The notes beneath the pieces are model-generated. The model searched no databases. It was not told the origin of the DNA and saw only the letters and a list, made by a program, of their open reading frames with translations. A program made the translations under genes and the position numbers. A stretch of DNA of 64,000 nt from Corynebacterium sp. CNJ-954 (lineage in GTDB: Bacteria > Actinomycetota > Actinomycetes > Mycobacteriales > Mycobacteriaceae): positions 62,001 to 126,000 of the forward strand of contig NZ_MKKI01000002.1 of the NCBI RefSeq assembly GCF_001942345.1. The letters are read 5' to 3'. Positions 24,382-33,643 of this stretch are shown piece after piece; position 1 is the first letter of the stretch, and each line of letters opens with the position of its first letter.

Positions 24382-25881
24382 ATGGTAATCATGCGTGCAG
24401 AGGCGGCCTATCAACGGACAGCGGCGGCCTTCAAGAACCCGACACTCGACCTGCTTCACGGCCGGTACGCGCCGTTCGTCGTCGCAGCGTTGTCGCTGAT
24501 CTTCACCCCGGACCGTCCCACCGTCGCCATTTCTGATGCACATGTGGAGGTCGGCGACGTCGTGGACGAACTCCGCGCCGCCGGATATGACGAGGATGAC
24601 CGGGGTTCCCGTGGCCTGCCGTCCGGGAACGGTCGGGAGATCTGCCGCTACTGGGTCCGCGTCGGGTGGCTCGTTCCCCAGATCGAGGACGATGTCGAGG
24701 TCTACCGGCTCTCCGCTCAGGCGGTCGGCGCCCTGGAGATCGTCGGACGCAGCGGTCTCGGGCGCGCACGGGTGTCCCGCTCCCGCGTCCGGACCCTCCT
24801 CGACGCCGTCGACCAGCTCGCCCATGCGGCGGAGACCGACCCGGAGGAACGCATCGCCACGCTGCGTGCCGAACGTGCGGCGATCGACGAGGAGATCGAA
24901 CGGCTTGAGCGCGGGGACATCGACCCGGTCGACGACGATCAGCTCCTGGAAGAGGCGGAGAACGTCGTCCACCTGTCCCGTGAGCTTCCCGCTGACTTCG
25001 CCCGGGTGGCGGAGTCGATCAATGCGATGCAGCGCGATGTCGTCGCCGACCTCCGGCGGGACGTCCGCCCGACCGGCGAGGTGCTGCGGGAGTACCTGCA
25101 CCGTGGTCAGCATGTCATGGAGGCCACCCCCGAGGGTCGTGCCTTCTCCGGTGCACTCAACCTCATCGGCGACCCGGAGAACATCGACCACCTCACCGAC
25201 CAGCTCAGCATGCTGATGGCGTTGCCCTTCTCCCGGCACATGAGTGCCGATCAACGCCGCGAACTGCTCGCCATCGCCCGCCGCGTCGAGCAGGGCGTGC
25301 AGGAGGTGCTGACGGCGCAACGTCGCGCGTCCCACGTGATCACCGCGCAGGTGAGAACCCACGACCCCGTCCGTGACCGCGAGGTCGACGACCTGCTGCG
25401 CAACGTCATGTCAGGCCTGCAGGCCTGGATGCAGGAGACGAAGACCGATTCCCGTGGACATGACGCCGTCGAGCCGCTGCGCAGTTTCCCCACCGCGCAT
25501 CCCGGGCATCTGCGCCAGACACTCAACGACCTGCACCTGCCGGGCGCCCCGGAGCCGCTTCGACGCGAGGATGACGACGGGACCGACATCGAGTTCCTTC
25601 ACGCCGACACGCGCGCCTGGGGTGGGCCCCACTACCCGGAGCTGGAGCAGTTCGTCGCGGACCTCGACGGCCCCTTCGATCTGGCCACGGCCTTCGGCAC
25701 GGTGCCGGACGACTCCCGGCGTCCCGTCGACCTGCTGGGGCTGCTGGAGATCGCCCACCGCAACGGCATGGAGGAGGGCGAGGAGATGTCCGTCGTCGAG
25801 ACGCTCCGTCCGGACGGTACTGTCAGACGGTTCGCCTTCGGAGCTGTCACCGCCCAGTCTGTACAAGGAGCAGAAGAATGA
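24382..25881 (+). CDS. jetA: JetA/MksF kleisin-like subunit (DUF3375)
   Basis: A 499-aa DUF3375 protein, the JetA (MksF) kleisin-like subunit of Wadjet/MksBEFG SMC complexes, which in complete systems extrude DNA loops and cut small plasmids. The N terminus [21 protein letters not shown] is diagnostic, followed by [18 protein letters not shown], coiled-coil stretches such as [20 protein letters not shown] (about 155-175 of this form), and the conserved C-terminal [21 protein letters not shown] chose ATG 24382 because TACACT precedes it by 8 nt; a GTG at 24241 would add 47 Pro-rich residues encoded partly by the inverted repeat. Its stop overlaps the jetB start by 4 bp. First gene of a three-gene operon. 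Confidence 0.9.
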   Translation: MVIMRAEAAYQRTAAAFKNPTLDLLHGRYAPFVVAALSLIFTPDRPTVAISDAHVEVGDVVDELRAAGYDEDDRGSRGLPSGNGREICRYWVRVGWLVPQIEDDVEVYRLSAQAVGALEIVGRSGLGRARVSRSRVRTLLDAVDQLAHAAETDPEERIATLRAERAAIDEEIERLERGDIDPVDDDQLLEEAENVVHLSRELPADFARVAESINAMQRDVVADLRRDVRPTGEVLREYLHRGQHVMEATPEGRAFSGALNLIGDPENIDHLTDQLSMLMALPFSRHMSADQRRELLAIARRVEQGVQEVLTAQRRASHVITAQVRTHDPVRDREVDDLLRNVMSGLQAWMQETKTDSRGHDAVEPLRSFPTAHPGHLRQTLNDLHLPGAPEPLRREDDDGTDIEFLHADTRAWGGPHYPELEQFVADLDGPFDLATAFGTVPDDSRRPVDLLGLLEIAHRNGMEEGEEMSVVETLRPDGTVRRFAFGAVTAQSVQGAEE

Positions 25882-26534
25882 CCGAGAACGATCCGTTCAT
25901 CGACACAGTCTCGATGGAGCAGGACCCGGACGAATGCTTCGCCGGTGACCGCGGCGTACTCGACCCGGAGGTGCGGCGCGTACTGGTGCGGTTGTTGCAG
26001 CGCCGGTTCCTGCAGGCCGACCGTAACCGCGACGACTGGAAGGTGCTGATGGACAACCAGCAGGTCATCGAGTCGAGGCTGCACGACCTGTTTGTCCGGC
26101 TGGTGGTCGATTCCGGCCGTGGGGTCGCCTACAAACAGCAGGTGCGCTCCGATGAACTCGATGTGCCGATCCTGCTCCGCGACGAGGCCTACACCCGGGC
26201 CGAGACACTGGTGCTGGTCTACCTGCGCACCGTCTACCAGCGCGAGTCCACCGCCGGTGAACTTGCCGCCCGGGTGGACGTCGAGGAGGTGGAGCAGACC
26301 GTGATGACCTACTTCACCGAGGCCAACGGCGACATCGCACGCCGACAGAAACTGATCCGAAATGCCCTGGGCCGGCTGCGCCAGGAAGGCATCATCGACG
26401 AGGAGACCGAGGGGCGCTACCGGATCAGCCCGCTGGTCGAGATCGTGCTCAGTGCCGACCGGCTGCGTGAACTCAACGACTGGCTGCAGGAACAGACACG
26501 GAGTGGACAGACACAGGGAGGCACTGAGCTGTGA
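25878..26534 (+). CDS. jetB: JetB/MksE subunit (DUF4194)
   Basis: A 218-aa DUF4194 protein, JetB (MksE), the tandem winged-helix (KITE) subunit that binds the kleisin in Wadjet/Mks complexes. [40 protein letters not shown], the strand [21 protein letters not shown] and the second winged helix [30 protein letters not shown] follow the family layout. ATG 25878 overlaps the jetA stop (ATGA), and its own stop overlaps the jetC GTG (GTGA), so all three subunits are translationally coupled, as expected for a fixed-stoichiometry complex. Confidence 0.9.
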   Translation: MTENDPFIDTVSMEQDPDECFAGDRGVLDPEVRRVLVRLLQRRFLQADRNRDDWKVLMDNQQVIESRLHDLFVRLVVDSGRGVAYKQQVRSDELDVPILLRDEAYTRAETLVLVYLRTVYQRESTAGELAARVDVEEVEQTVMTYFTEANGDIARRQKLIRNALGRLRQEGIIDEETEGRYRISPLVEIVLSADRLRELNDWLQEQTRSGQTQGGTEL

Positions 26535-29500
26535 CCATGCTCGACACATTGTTCGGACTGGTGCCGGCGGAGTCCCGCGGGCAGCAGTGGCTCGCCGACG
26601 AACTTCACCTGGTCAACTGGGGCGGGTACGACGGCGCCCATCGGGTGAAGTTCTCGCCCGAGGCGACGCTGCTGTGTGGCGGGTCCGGCTCCGGGAAGTC
26701 CACACTGATGGACGCCTACATCGCCCTGATGATGCCGCACACGACCCCGTTCAACGGCGCATCCAACGGCGGTGTGACGGGACGTCCCCGCGGGGAGGAC
26801 CAGCGCAACATCCTGTCCTACGGCCGCGGGAAGATCGACGAGTCCCGCACCGATGACGGAACCCAGGTCACCGTCCTGCGCGGTGACGGGTGCGACACCT
26901 GGACCGCGGTGTCGATGACCTGGCGTGACCACGACGGTTCGCGGTTCACCGCGGTGCGCGCCTGGTACATCCCGGCATCGGCCCGGGTGCTCGACGACAC
27001 GGTGAAGGTCCGCGGTGTGGTCGACGGGGACTTCGACCTCGCCGCGCTCGAGGGTGCCGCGACGCAACGGCTCTCGGACGCCGCGGTGAAGGCGACGGGT
27101 CTGGAAACCATGGCCACCGACCGTGAGTTCCTGGCGCGCGTGCACTCGGTGCTGGGTATCGGGGCCGCCGGAGCAGGTGCCAAGGCCATGAGCCTGCTTG
27201 CCCGCATCCAGGCGGGTCAGCAGATCACCACCGTTGATGAACTCTACAAACGCATGGTGCTCGAAGAACCCGAGACGATGGCCACCGCCGACGCCGTCGT
27301 CGCCCACTTCGACGAACTGGAGAGCACCCGGAGCCGGATGGTCACCGCGCAGAAACAGGTGCGGATGCTGCAGCCTGTCCGTGGGATCCGGACGAAGATC
27401 GAGGACTCCGCCGAGCGTCTGCGCCTGCTCGATGAGATCGGACGCTTCTCGGACCCGTCGTCGCTGGCGGCCCTGTGGCGCACGGGACGCCGACTGGAGC
27501 TGCTCCACGAGGCGGAGACCGAGGTCCGGAAGCAGAAGCAGGCGGCGGACGCCGACGTCCGGGCGCAGGCGGCCCTGGCCGAGGCAGCGGAGGTGGAACG
27601 CGACGGTCTGCTGGACGTCCTGCGGCATTCCGGCGGCGACCGGTTGGACACCGCCGAGCGTGAGCTCGCACAGGTGGAACGTCGGCTGACGGCGGTACAG
27701 CAGAACCGCGCGCGGTTCGACGGGAACATCGTCTGCCTCGAGCAGGACATCGATTCCGAACAGGACTTCACCGCGTTGGCGGAGCGTGCCCGCGCCGCCC
27801 TCGCCGACCCCGGGGCCAAGACCTCCGTCCGCGACGGTTATGCGGAATCCCGTGTGGAACTGAAGAAGCTGCGGCGCCAGCTCGCCGAGCTGGAGACCGA
27901 ACAGCGGTGGACCGAGCAACGCAGGGACAACATCCCGGAACGTCTCCATGTCGCCCGTCGACTTCTGGCGGACGCTGCGGGCCTGCAGATCGACGATCTG
28001 CCGTTCGTCGGTGAGCTCGTCGACGTGTCGACCGAGTACGAACCCTGGCGGGAGGCGTTCAACCTCGCCTTGGGCGGGTTCGCCACGACCATGCTCATCG
28101 ACGCCGATGACCTGCCGCGCTTCCGTGCTGCCGTCGATGCGGTCCGCACGGACGTCCGGCTGCGGTACGAAGGCGTGCACACCGACTTCGAACAGCGCGA
28201 CAGCCTCGACCCCCACTGCCTGCCCGGACGACTCGACTACCGGGACACCGCCTTCACCGGGTGGCTGCAGGACCGGCTGGAACGACAGTTCGGGTTCCAC
28301 TGTGTCGATTCCTTCGATTCCGCCGAGGGGCTTTCAGCGCGGCAACCCGCGCTGACGATCACCGGTCAGGTGTCCCAGGGGGACCGTGGCGCCCATGGCG
28401 GTCACGGCGGGCGTAATGTGCTGGGATTCTCCAGCCGACGGCGACTGGCGGAACTGGGCGACAGTATCGCGGCCCTCCGTGACGAGATCAACGGTGCCGA
28501 AGCCGCTGAGCGACGGGCAGGCGCCGAACTGGATGCTCTGGATGCCCGCCATGCCGCCTACGCGCGGGTGACCGACGTGACCTGGGACCAGATCGACGTC
28601 CGCACCGTCGAGCAGGAACGTGACCGCTGGGCCGGCATCATCGCCGAGATCACCGACGGTAACCCGGAGATCGCCGACCTGCAGCAACAGATCGCGGATC
28701 TGAAAGCTAAGGTCACCCGGTTGCAGGAGAGCACCGGTCGCGCCAAAGGCGAACAGGACCGGCTGGCTCGCCAGTGGGCCGACACGGTCGACGAGGTCGA
28801 TGCAGCGCAGGAGGCCCTCGACGAGGCGGAAAGCGCCGGGCGGACCTTGAACGACGCCCAGACGTCCTACCTGAACGAGCGTTTCGACCCGGCCGGGGAC
28901 ACCGCATCCGGATCCCGGCTCGCCCGCTTCGACGCCGCGCTCGACACCGCGTCCCGACGACTCGAAGAGGACCGTGGGGCCGCTCAAGCCACGCTGACCG
29001 AGCAACGCGAGTCGTTGCGTCGCACCCTTGAGACCTTCCTCGACACCTGGCCGAATCCCACGCTGCGTGCTGATCCGGACACGTCCCTCAAGGACTTCGA
29101 GCGGATTCTCGAGGACCTGGAGACCAGCGGTCTGCACGAGCTGGAGGCGGAGTGGAAGAACAGTCTGCTGACACTGTCGGGCAACGACCTCACCAACCTG
29201 GAATCGACCTTGGGTCGGTCACTGCGGGAGATCCGGGAGCGGATTGAGCCGATCAACCGGATCATGGAGAACCTGCCGTTCTACGACGACGACCACCGTC
29301 TCCAGATCGTCCCCCGGGAAAACCAGTCGGAGGTGCGCCGACGGTTCCGCAAGGACCTGCGGGACGTCCGCAGCCTGATCGAGGACGCCGTCAACGACGC
29401 GGAGCGGGAACAGGCCTACGAGCGCATGGCACGGTTGATCAACCGTATGCGTCGGACCGCGCCCGACTTCGCCGACCTGGTTGACGTGCGTAACCACGTA

Positions 29501-29881
29501 CGGGTCAGCGCGGAGAAGATCGATGCGGAGACCAAGGAGCATGCCGCACTGTACGACCACATCGGAGAGAAGTCCGGAGGTGAGTCGCAGGAGTTGATCG
29601 CCTTCATCGTCGGCGCTGCGCTGCGCTACCAGCTCGGTGACGCCGACGCTGAACGGCCCCGGTATGCGCCGGTCTTCCTGGATGAGGCGCTGATCAAGGC
29701 GGACGCGCACTTCACCAAACGTGCCATCGGCGCGTGGCGTGGTCTGGGATTCCAGCTGGTCATCGGGGCCCCGAATGACAAGTACAGTGCGATCGAACCG
29801 CATGTGGACGTCGAGTACGACATCCTCAAGGACACCCGGGGCCGCTCCTGGGCGAAGCCGAAGGTGGGTCTGCCTGTCTAG
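26531..29881 (+). CDS. jetC: JetC/MksB SMC-like ATPase
   Basis: A 1116-aa SMC-like ATPase, JetC (MksB). The N-terminal head has Walker [14 protein letters not shown] (GSGSGKST at 51-58), then long coiled coils flanking a central globular region (about 480-640) in the position of the hinge, and the C-terminal head with signature KSGGESQEL (near 1015) and Walker B PVFLDEAL (near 1048). All ATPase elements look intact. GTG 26531 overlaps the jetB stop. In type I Wadjet loci jetD, the toprim-like nuclease gene, usually follows directly; here the next gene is a 99-aa protein on the opposite strand whose stop overlaps that of jetC by 4 bp, so jetD is absent from this locus. Confidence 0.92.
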   Translation: MTMLDTLFGLVPAESRGQQWLADELHLVNWGGYDGAHRVKFSPEATLLCGGSGSGKSTLMDAYIALMMPHTTPFNGASNGGVTGRPRGEDQRNILSYGRGKIDESRTDDGTQVTVLRGDGCDTWTAVSMTWRDHDGSRFTAVRAWYIPASARVLDDTVKVRGVVDGDFDLAALEGAATQRLSDAAVKATGLETMATDREFLARVHSVLGIGAAGAGAKAMSLLARIQAGQQITTVDELYKRMVLEEPETMATADAVVAHFDELESTRSRMVTAQKQVRMLQPVRGIRTKIEDSAERLRLLDEIGRFSDPSSLAALWRTGRRLELLHEAETEVRKQKQAADADVRAQAALAEAAEVERDGLLDVLRHSGGDRLDTAERELAQVERRLTAVQQNRARFDGNIVCLEQDIDSEQDFTALAERARAALADPGAKTSVRDGYAESRVELKKLRRQLAELETEQRWTEQRRDNIPERLHVARRLLADAAGLQIDDLPFVGELVDVSTEYEPWREAFNLALGGFATTMLIDADDLPRFRAAVDAVRTDVRLRYEGVHTDFEQRDSLDPHCLPGRLDYRDTAFTGWLQDRLERQFGFHCVDSFDSAEGLSARQPALTITGQVSQGDRGAHGGHGGRNVLGFSSRRRLAELGDSIAALRDEINGAEAAERRAGAELDALDARHAAYARVTDVTWDQIDVRTVEQERDRWAGIIAEITDGNPEIADLQQQIADLKAKVTRLQESTGRAKGEQDRLARQWADTVDEVDAAQEALDEAESAGRTLNDAQTSYLNERFDPAGDTASGSRLARFDAALDTASRRLEEDRGAAQATLTEQRESLRRTLETFLDTWPNPTLRADPDTSLKDFERILEDLETSGLHELEAEWKNSLLTLSGNDLTNLESTLGRSLREIRERIEPINRIMENLPFYDDDHRLQIVPRENQSEVRRRFRKDLRDVRSLIEDAVNDAEREQAYERMARLINRMRRTAPDFADLVDVRNHVRVSAEKIDAETKEHAALYDHIGEKSGGESQELIAFIVGAALRYQLGDADAERPRYAPVFLDEALIKADAHFTKRAIGAWRGLGFQLVIGAPNDKYSAIEPHVDVEYDILKDTRGRSWAKPKVGLPV

Positions 29882-30177
29882 CCGTCGTCGGTGCGGCGGG
29901 TAACTTTCAATTCGCCGGGGGCAGTCGCGGTGAGGTGCCAGTTCTTCGCGCTGATCGCCGTTCCCGCGCCGGTGGTGTAGGCGCTCACGAGCAGACGGCC
30001 GTGTGAGGGGTTACCGCCGTCACCGGAAAAAAATTCGGCCTCTGCCTCCGACTCGTCGGAGAAGATCAGCAGACACTCGGCAGGATCAGCGGGGAACTGC
30101 TGGCCGTCCCGGAGACGCAGTACCGCCCCGGGGAAGAGGTGGGAATGGCTCACGCGGAGGGTGATGAGGCTGTCCAT
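29878..30177 (-). CDS. Hypothetical 99-aa protein
   Basis: A 99-aa soluble protein with no recognised family. It begins MDSLITLRVSHSHLFPG, is beta-rich in prediction by eye (alternating hydrophobic pattern), has an acidic middle (DESEAEAEFFSGD) and a basic tail. ATG 30177 is preceded by TACGAT at 30185-30190 with 7 nt spacing, a leaderless start; upstream-extended frames are Arg/Gly-rich and look non-coding. Its stop codon overlaps the jetC stop. It has no resemblance to the JetD nuclease. Confidence 0.6.
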   Translation of the reverse strand: MDSLITLRVSHSHLFPGAVLRLRDGQQFPADPAECLLIFSDESEAEAEFFSGDGGNPSHGRLLVSAYTTGAGTAISAKNWHLTATAPGELKVTRRTDDG

Positions 30178-30184
30178 ACGACTT

Positions 30185-30190
30185 ATCGTA
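30185..30190 (-). promoter_or_regulatory. -10 box of leaderless small gene
   Basis: TACGAT on the minus strand ends 7 nt before ATG 30177 and decides the start of the 99-aa gene. Confidence 0.45.
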
Positions 30191-30200
30191 CGGAGGATTC

Positions 30201-30455
30201 TCAGCGGGCCGTGAACACCTTCAGAGACCAGGCGCACACCACCACCGCGACGAGGGCGACGACGCCGTTCGTCACTGCGGCAGCGGCCGTCACCTCGTCG
30301 AAGTCGGACAAGGACACCACCACATCCAGGAAGATCAGGACGGTGCCGAGGAACAGCAGCGTCACGCAGCTGACCACTCCTCCGGTGCGGAGGACGTGAC
30401 AGAGCCACGCCGCCCCGATGAGCAGGGGGCCGAGAACCAGGGAGACCAGGAACAC
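30201..30455 (-). CDS. Small three-helix membrane protein
   Basis: About 84 aa from GTG 30455, with three hydrophobic segments: VFLVSLVLGPLLIGAAWL, VVSCVTLLFLGTVLIFLDVV and AAVTNGVVALVAVVVCAWSL. No family recognised. It follows the universal stress protein gene by 19 bp on the same strand and is probably the last gene of the tct-usp operon. The start is uncertain since no good ribosome site is visible; larger upstream frames are Ser/Arg-rich shadow of the usp gene. Confidence 0.5.
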   Translation of the reverse strand: MFLVSLVLGPLLIGAAWLCHVLRTGGVVSCVTLLFLGTVLIFLDVVVSLSDFDEVTAAAAVTNGVVALVAVVVCAWSLKVFTAR

Positions 30456-30474
30456 GGTTCGGTGCCGTGCCGTC

Positions 30475-30945
30475 CTACTGCTGGGTGGTGTTGACGATGT
30501 AGAGGTCGCACGCGGCTTCCGCCGCCACCTTGCGTGCCACGCTGCCGAGGATCCGCGAGATGCCCTGGACGTGCTTGTTGCCGACGACGATGGTGTCGGC
30601 ACCGAGCTTCTCGGCCTGGAGCAGGAGCACGTCGGCCGGGGTTCCTTCCACGGCGGAGGCGTGGACGGTCAGTGACGGGTAGGCCTCGCGCAGGACGTCG
30701 GCCACGGAGTCGGCGACCTGCTGGGAGGCGCGCGAGTAGCCGTCGGTGAGTTTCTGGTAGGCGGCGGAGGTTCCGGGCCCCATGTTGTTGCTCTTGGCTG
30801 CCTGCAGGGTGACGGACGCGCTGATGCTGTATGCGGAGAGCACGTGCAGTTCCGCGCCGATTCCGTCGGCCAGCTCCGCTGCCTTCTGCGCAGCGGCGAG
30901 CGCTGTCTGGCTGGAGTCGACTCCGGTCACAATTGTCTTCGTCAT
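30475..30945 (-). CDS. Universal stress protein (UspA)
   Basis: A 156-aa UspA-domain protein. KTIVTGVDSSQTALAAAQKA is the N-terminal strand and helix with the conserved Asp, and the nucleotide loop G-2x-G-9x-G(S/T) is present as VVGNKHVQGISRILGSVA, so ATP binding is expected. Such proteins modulate survival under stress or bind transporters. AAGG upstream fixes ATG 30945, removing ten spurious residues. It is a tandem paralogue of the next usp gene, with most of the C-terminal half identical, and lies in line behind the tctCBA genes. Confidence 0.85.
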   Translation of the reverse strand: MTKTIVTGVDSSQTALAAAQKAAELADGIGAELHVLSAYSISASVTLQAAKSNNMGPGTSAAYQKLTDGYSRASQQVADSVADVLREAYPSLTVHASAVEGTPADVLLLQAEKLGADTIVVGNKHVQGISRILGSVARKVAAEAACDLYIVNTTQQ

Positions 30946-31017
30946 CGTGCGCCTTTCGGAAAGTGTCGCGGACACCGCGGTGGTTTATGTTCCGTCAGTG
31001 TAGCTTGTCTCGGAACG

Positions 31018-31497
31018 TCAACGGTGGGTCGTGTTGACGATGTAGAGATCGCAGCTGGCCTCGGCCGCGACTTTCCGTGCGACACTGCCGAGGATCCGGG
31101 AGAACCCCTGGACGTGCTTGTTACCCACCACGATGGTGTCGGCCTTCAACGTCCGGGCCTGCTGAAGGAGCACCTCGGCGGGCGTGCCTTCCTCCGCAGA
31201 GGCCTTGATCGTCAGGTCCGGATGCGTCTCGCGGAGGACGGCGGCGACAGCATCCGCGACCTGGGCAGCCGCCCGGGCCTGTCCGTCGGTCAGGTTCTGG
31301 TAGGCCACCGAGGTGGAGATCCCGAGGTCCTTGGTCTTGAAGGACTGGAGGGTGTCGGCGGTGCTGATGCTGTAGGCGCAGAAGACGTGGAGCTCTGCCC
31401 CCAGGCCTTCGGCGAGCTCGGCTGCTTTCTCCGCGGCGTTGAGAGCCGTCTGGCTGGAGTCCACGCCGGTCACGATTGTTCTGGACGTCTCGGTCAT
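31018..31497 (-). CDS. Universal stress protein (UspA), paralogue
   Basis: A 159-aa UspA-domain protein with the same features as its neighbour: RTIVTGVDSSQTALNAAEKA at the N terminus and VVGNKHVQGFSRILGSVARK as nucleotide loop. ATG 31497 overlaps the stop of tctA by 4 bp, so the stress protein is translationally coupled to the tricarboxylate transporter permease. The pair arose by duplication; divergence is largest in residues 45-75. A role in gating or tuning the transporter is an inference from this coupling. Confidence 0.87.
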   Translation of the reverse strand: MTETSRTIVTGVDSSQTALNAAEKAAELAEGLGAELHVFCAYSISTADTLQSFKTKDLGISTSVAYQNLTDGQARAAAQVADAVAAVLRETHPDLTIKASAEEGTPAEVLLQQARTLKADTIVVGNKHVQGFSRILGSVARKVAAEASCDLYIVNTTHR

Positions 31498-33131
31498 CGT
31501 GTGCCTTCCTCGTTGGCCTCGTTGGCCTCGTTGTCTTCGTTGTCCTTGTCGTGCTGATTGCCGGTCGACGCCGGTGCAGTCGTGACATCGACAGGATCGT
31601 CGTCCGCGTGGTCGTCCGGGTGATTATCACGGACACTGCTGAGCTGGTCGGCTTTGTCGATCAGTTTAGGCCGTCGGACGGCCTGCCAGATGGCGAAGCC
31701 GATGGACGCCAGGGTCAGGATTCCCAGGACGAGCGGGATGGGTTCGAGCATCCACCGGAAGCTGCCGTCGTTGATGATCATGGCGCGACGGAACCCGCTT
31801 TCGGCGATCGGGCCGAGGATCACACCGATGATCAGCGGCGCCAGCGGGAAGCCACCCTTGACCATGATGTAGCCCAGGATCGCCGCCAGGAACATCACCA
31901 GTACGTCGAAGACGCTGGAGCGCATGGCGTAGGAGCCGACGACGGCCAGGACGATCACCGACGGCCAGAGCAGGCGTGGTGGGACGGACTCGATGAGCTT
32001 CACCCAGAAACCTGTTCCGAACCAGCCGAGGACCAACAGGACGAGGTAGACGACGGCGAAGCCGATGAACAGGCCGTAGATCAGGTCCGGGCTACCGGTG
32101 AACAGCGTCGGTCCGGGCTGCAGGCCGTGCACGGTCAGGGCGCCGATCAACACCGCGGAGGTGACGTCGCCGGGGATGCCGAGAGTCAGGGTGGGGACCA
32201 GCGCACCGGCGGTGCCGGCGTTCTTGGCGGACTCGGCGGCAGCGATACCACGCGGGTCGCCCTTTCCGTACCGGGACTTGTCCTTCGCCGCCCGCTTGGA
32301 CTCGTTGTAGGCCACGAAGGAGCTGATGTCACCGCCGACGCCGGGAATGATTCCGATGACGAAGCCGATGGCGGAACCCAGGATGCCGGAGGGCATGAGT
32401 TTCCGGAACCAGGAGGGCGTGGCACGGAACTTCTCCGGCTTCATCTTGAGGTTCAGTTTGGCGACCCGTTCGACCTGCAGGAAGGCTTCCGAGACGGCGA
32501 AGAGACCGATCATCAGCGGGATGAAGGAGATGCCCGAGATCAGGTCGGCGTTGCCGAAGGTCAGGCGGGGGAAGCCCTGGATCGTGTCAAGACCGATCAT
32601 GGCGATGCCGAGACCGAGGAAGCCGGCGATGAGCCCCTTGACCATCCGGCCCTCCGAGATGGAGGCGATGATGGTCAGTGCGAACAGGGCCAGCATGAAG
32701 TTTGCCGAAGAACCGAAGCCCAGGGCGAAGTCAGCGATGACGGGGGAGAAGAAGGCGAGCAGCAGCACACCGACGAAACCACCGATGCAGGAGGCGAGCA
32801 CCGAGATCTTCAGCGCCTGCACACCTTTTCCGGCCATCGCCATGGCATGGCCGTCGGCGACGGTCGCCGCGGACGCCGGCGTCCCCGGCGTACGGATGAG
32901 GATCGCGGGAATCGATCCGGCATACACAGCTCCGCCGTAAATGCCCAGCAGGAGCATCATGCCGGCCAGCGGTTCCAGGGCGAAGGTGAAGGGGAGCAGC
33001 AGCGCCACTCCGACGGTCGCGGAGATCCCGGGGAGGGCGCCCACGACCATGCCGATCAGGACACCCAGGACCAGCATGATCACGACCTGGAAGTCTGCGA
33101 CGGCGCTGAAGCCGTCCATCCAATTACTCAT
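31494..33131 (-). CDS. tctA: Tripartite tricarboxylate permease TctA
   Basis: A 545-aa large permease of the tripartite tricarboxylate transporter (TTT), about 12 helices. The family signature GALPGISATVGVALLLPFTF lies near the N terminus, with the internal repeat SAIGFVIGIIPGVGGDISSF and LTLGIPGDVTSAVLIGAL. It imports citrate or another carboxylate with a cation, together with TctB and the binding protein. The C-terminal 50 residues are a hydrophilic acidic tail ending in near-repeats of EAN, encoded by short DNA repeats at 31507-31545; this tail is not part of the family. Start and stop overlap tctB and usp by 4 bp each. Confidence 0.9.
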   Translation of the reverse strand: MSNWMDGFSAVADFQVVIMLVLGVLIGMVVGALPGISATVGVALLLPFTFALEPLAGMMLLLGIYGGAVYAGSIPAILIRTPGTPASAATVADGHAMAMAGKGVQALKISVLASCIGGFVGVLLLAFFSPVIADFALGFGSSANFMLALFALTIIASISEGRMVKGLIAGFLGLGIAMIGLDTIQGFPRLTFGNADLISGISFIPLMIGLFAVSEAFLQVERVAKLNLKMKPEKFRATPSWFRKLMPSGILGSAIGFVIGIIPGVGGDISSFVAYNESKRAAKDKSRYGKGDPRGIAAAESAKNAGTAGALVPTLTLGIPGDVTSAVLIGALTVHGLQPGPTLFTGSPDLIYGLFIGFAVVYLVLLVLGWFGTGFWVKLIESVPPRLLWPSVIVLAVVGSYAMRSSVFDVLVMFLAAILGYIMVKGGFPLAPLIIGVILGPIAESGFRRAMIINDGSFRWMLEPIPLVLGILTLASIGFAIWQAVRRPKLIDKADQLSSVRDNHPDDHADDDPVDVTTAPASTGNQHDKDNEDNEANEANEEGTR

Positions 33132-33643
33132 GGCAGGATCCCCTCAATGATGCCGGAGGGCAGGTAGACCCCCAGGGCGTCGGTGAACAGGTAGTAGACG
33201 GCGACCGAGATGATGACAGGCACGAGCACGAGCCGGAGGATGCTCCGGATACCCATGATCAACAGGCCGCACACCATGAAGACCAGCGAGGACAGCATGA
33301 AGCCCAGCGGCGTCAGCGCGAAGGTGTAGGCCACGCTCGCCACGACGATCAGTCCGGTCCTCAGTCGCGATCCCGGCTCCGGGAGGAAGACGTTCTTCTC
33401 GCAGTTGAAGAAGAGCATCACTCCCAGGACGACCAGGGCTCCGCCGATGAGCCGGGGCAGGGCCGCGGTTCCCGGGTCCTCCGGCTGTCCCGGGGCGGGG
33501 AACCCGAAGGCCAGGAACAGGACGACCGCTCCCAGCACGATGACGGTGACGGCGATGATGCGGTCGCCGAGCAGGGAACCGTCCTTCACAGGCGTCGCGG
33601 TGTCGACAGGGGTGTCGGTGGATGTGTCAGGGGGTGTGGACAT
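33128..33643 (-). CDS. tctB: TTT transporter small subunit TctB
   Basis: A 171-aa membrane protein with four hydrophobic helices, the small subunit of the tripartite tricarboxylate transporter. GDRIIAVTVIVLGAVVLFLA, the PGQPEDPGTAALPRLIGG loop (the family's F-P-x-x-G-x-P region) and a C-terminal YYLFTDALGVYLPSG match TctB. Its start shares bases with the tctC stop (TGATG) and its stop overlaps tctA, so the three are coupled. The first 25 residues are Thr/Asp-rich. Confidence 0.85.
   Translation of the reverse strand: MSTPPDTSTDTPVDTATPVKDGSLLGDRIIAVTVIVLGAVVLFLAFGFPAPGQPEDPGTAALPRLIGGALVVLGVMLFFNCEKNVFLPEPGSRLRTGLIVVASVAYTFALTPLGFMLSSLVFMVCGLLIMGIRSILRLVLVPVIISVAVYYLFTDALGVYLPSGIIEGILP

Noticed and set aside
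26417..28300. 627-codon open frame on the minus strand
   Set aside because: It is antisense to jetC, whose protein has complete ATPase motifs. The frame shows no domain and results from high GC.
29878..30455. Possible JetD remnant downstream of jetC
   Set aside because: The two small genes here encode a 99-aa soluble protein and a three-helix membrane protein, with no similarity to the DUF3322/DUF2220 nuclease.
31476..33167. 563-codon open frame on the plus strand
   Set aside because: Antisense to tctA; it is a Gln/Asp/Gly-rich shadow of a membrane protein gene.
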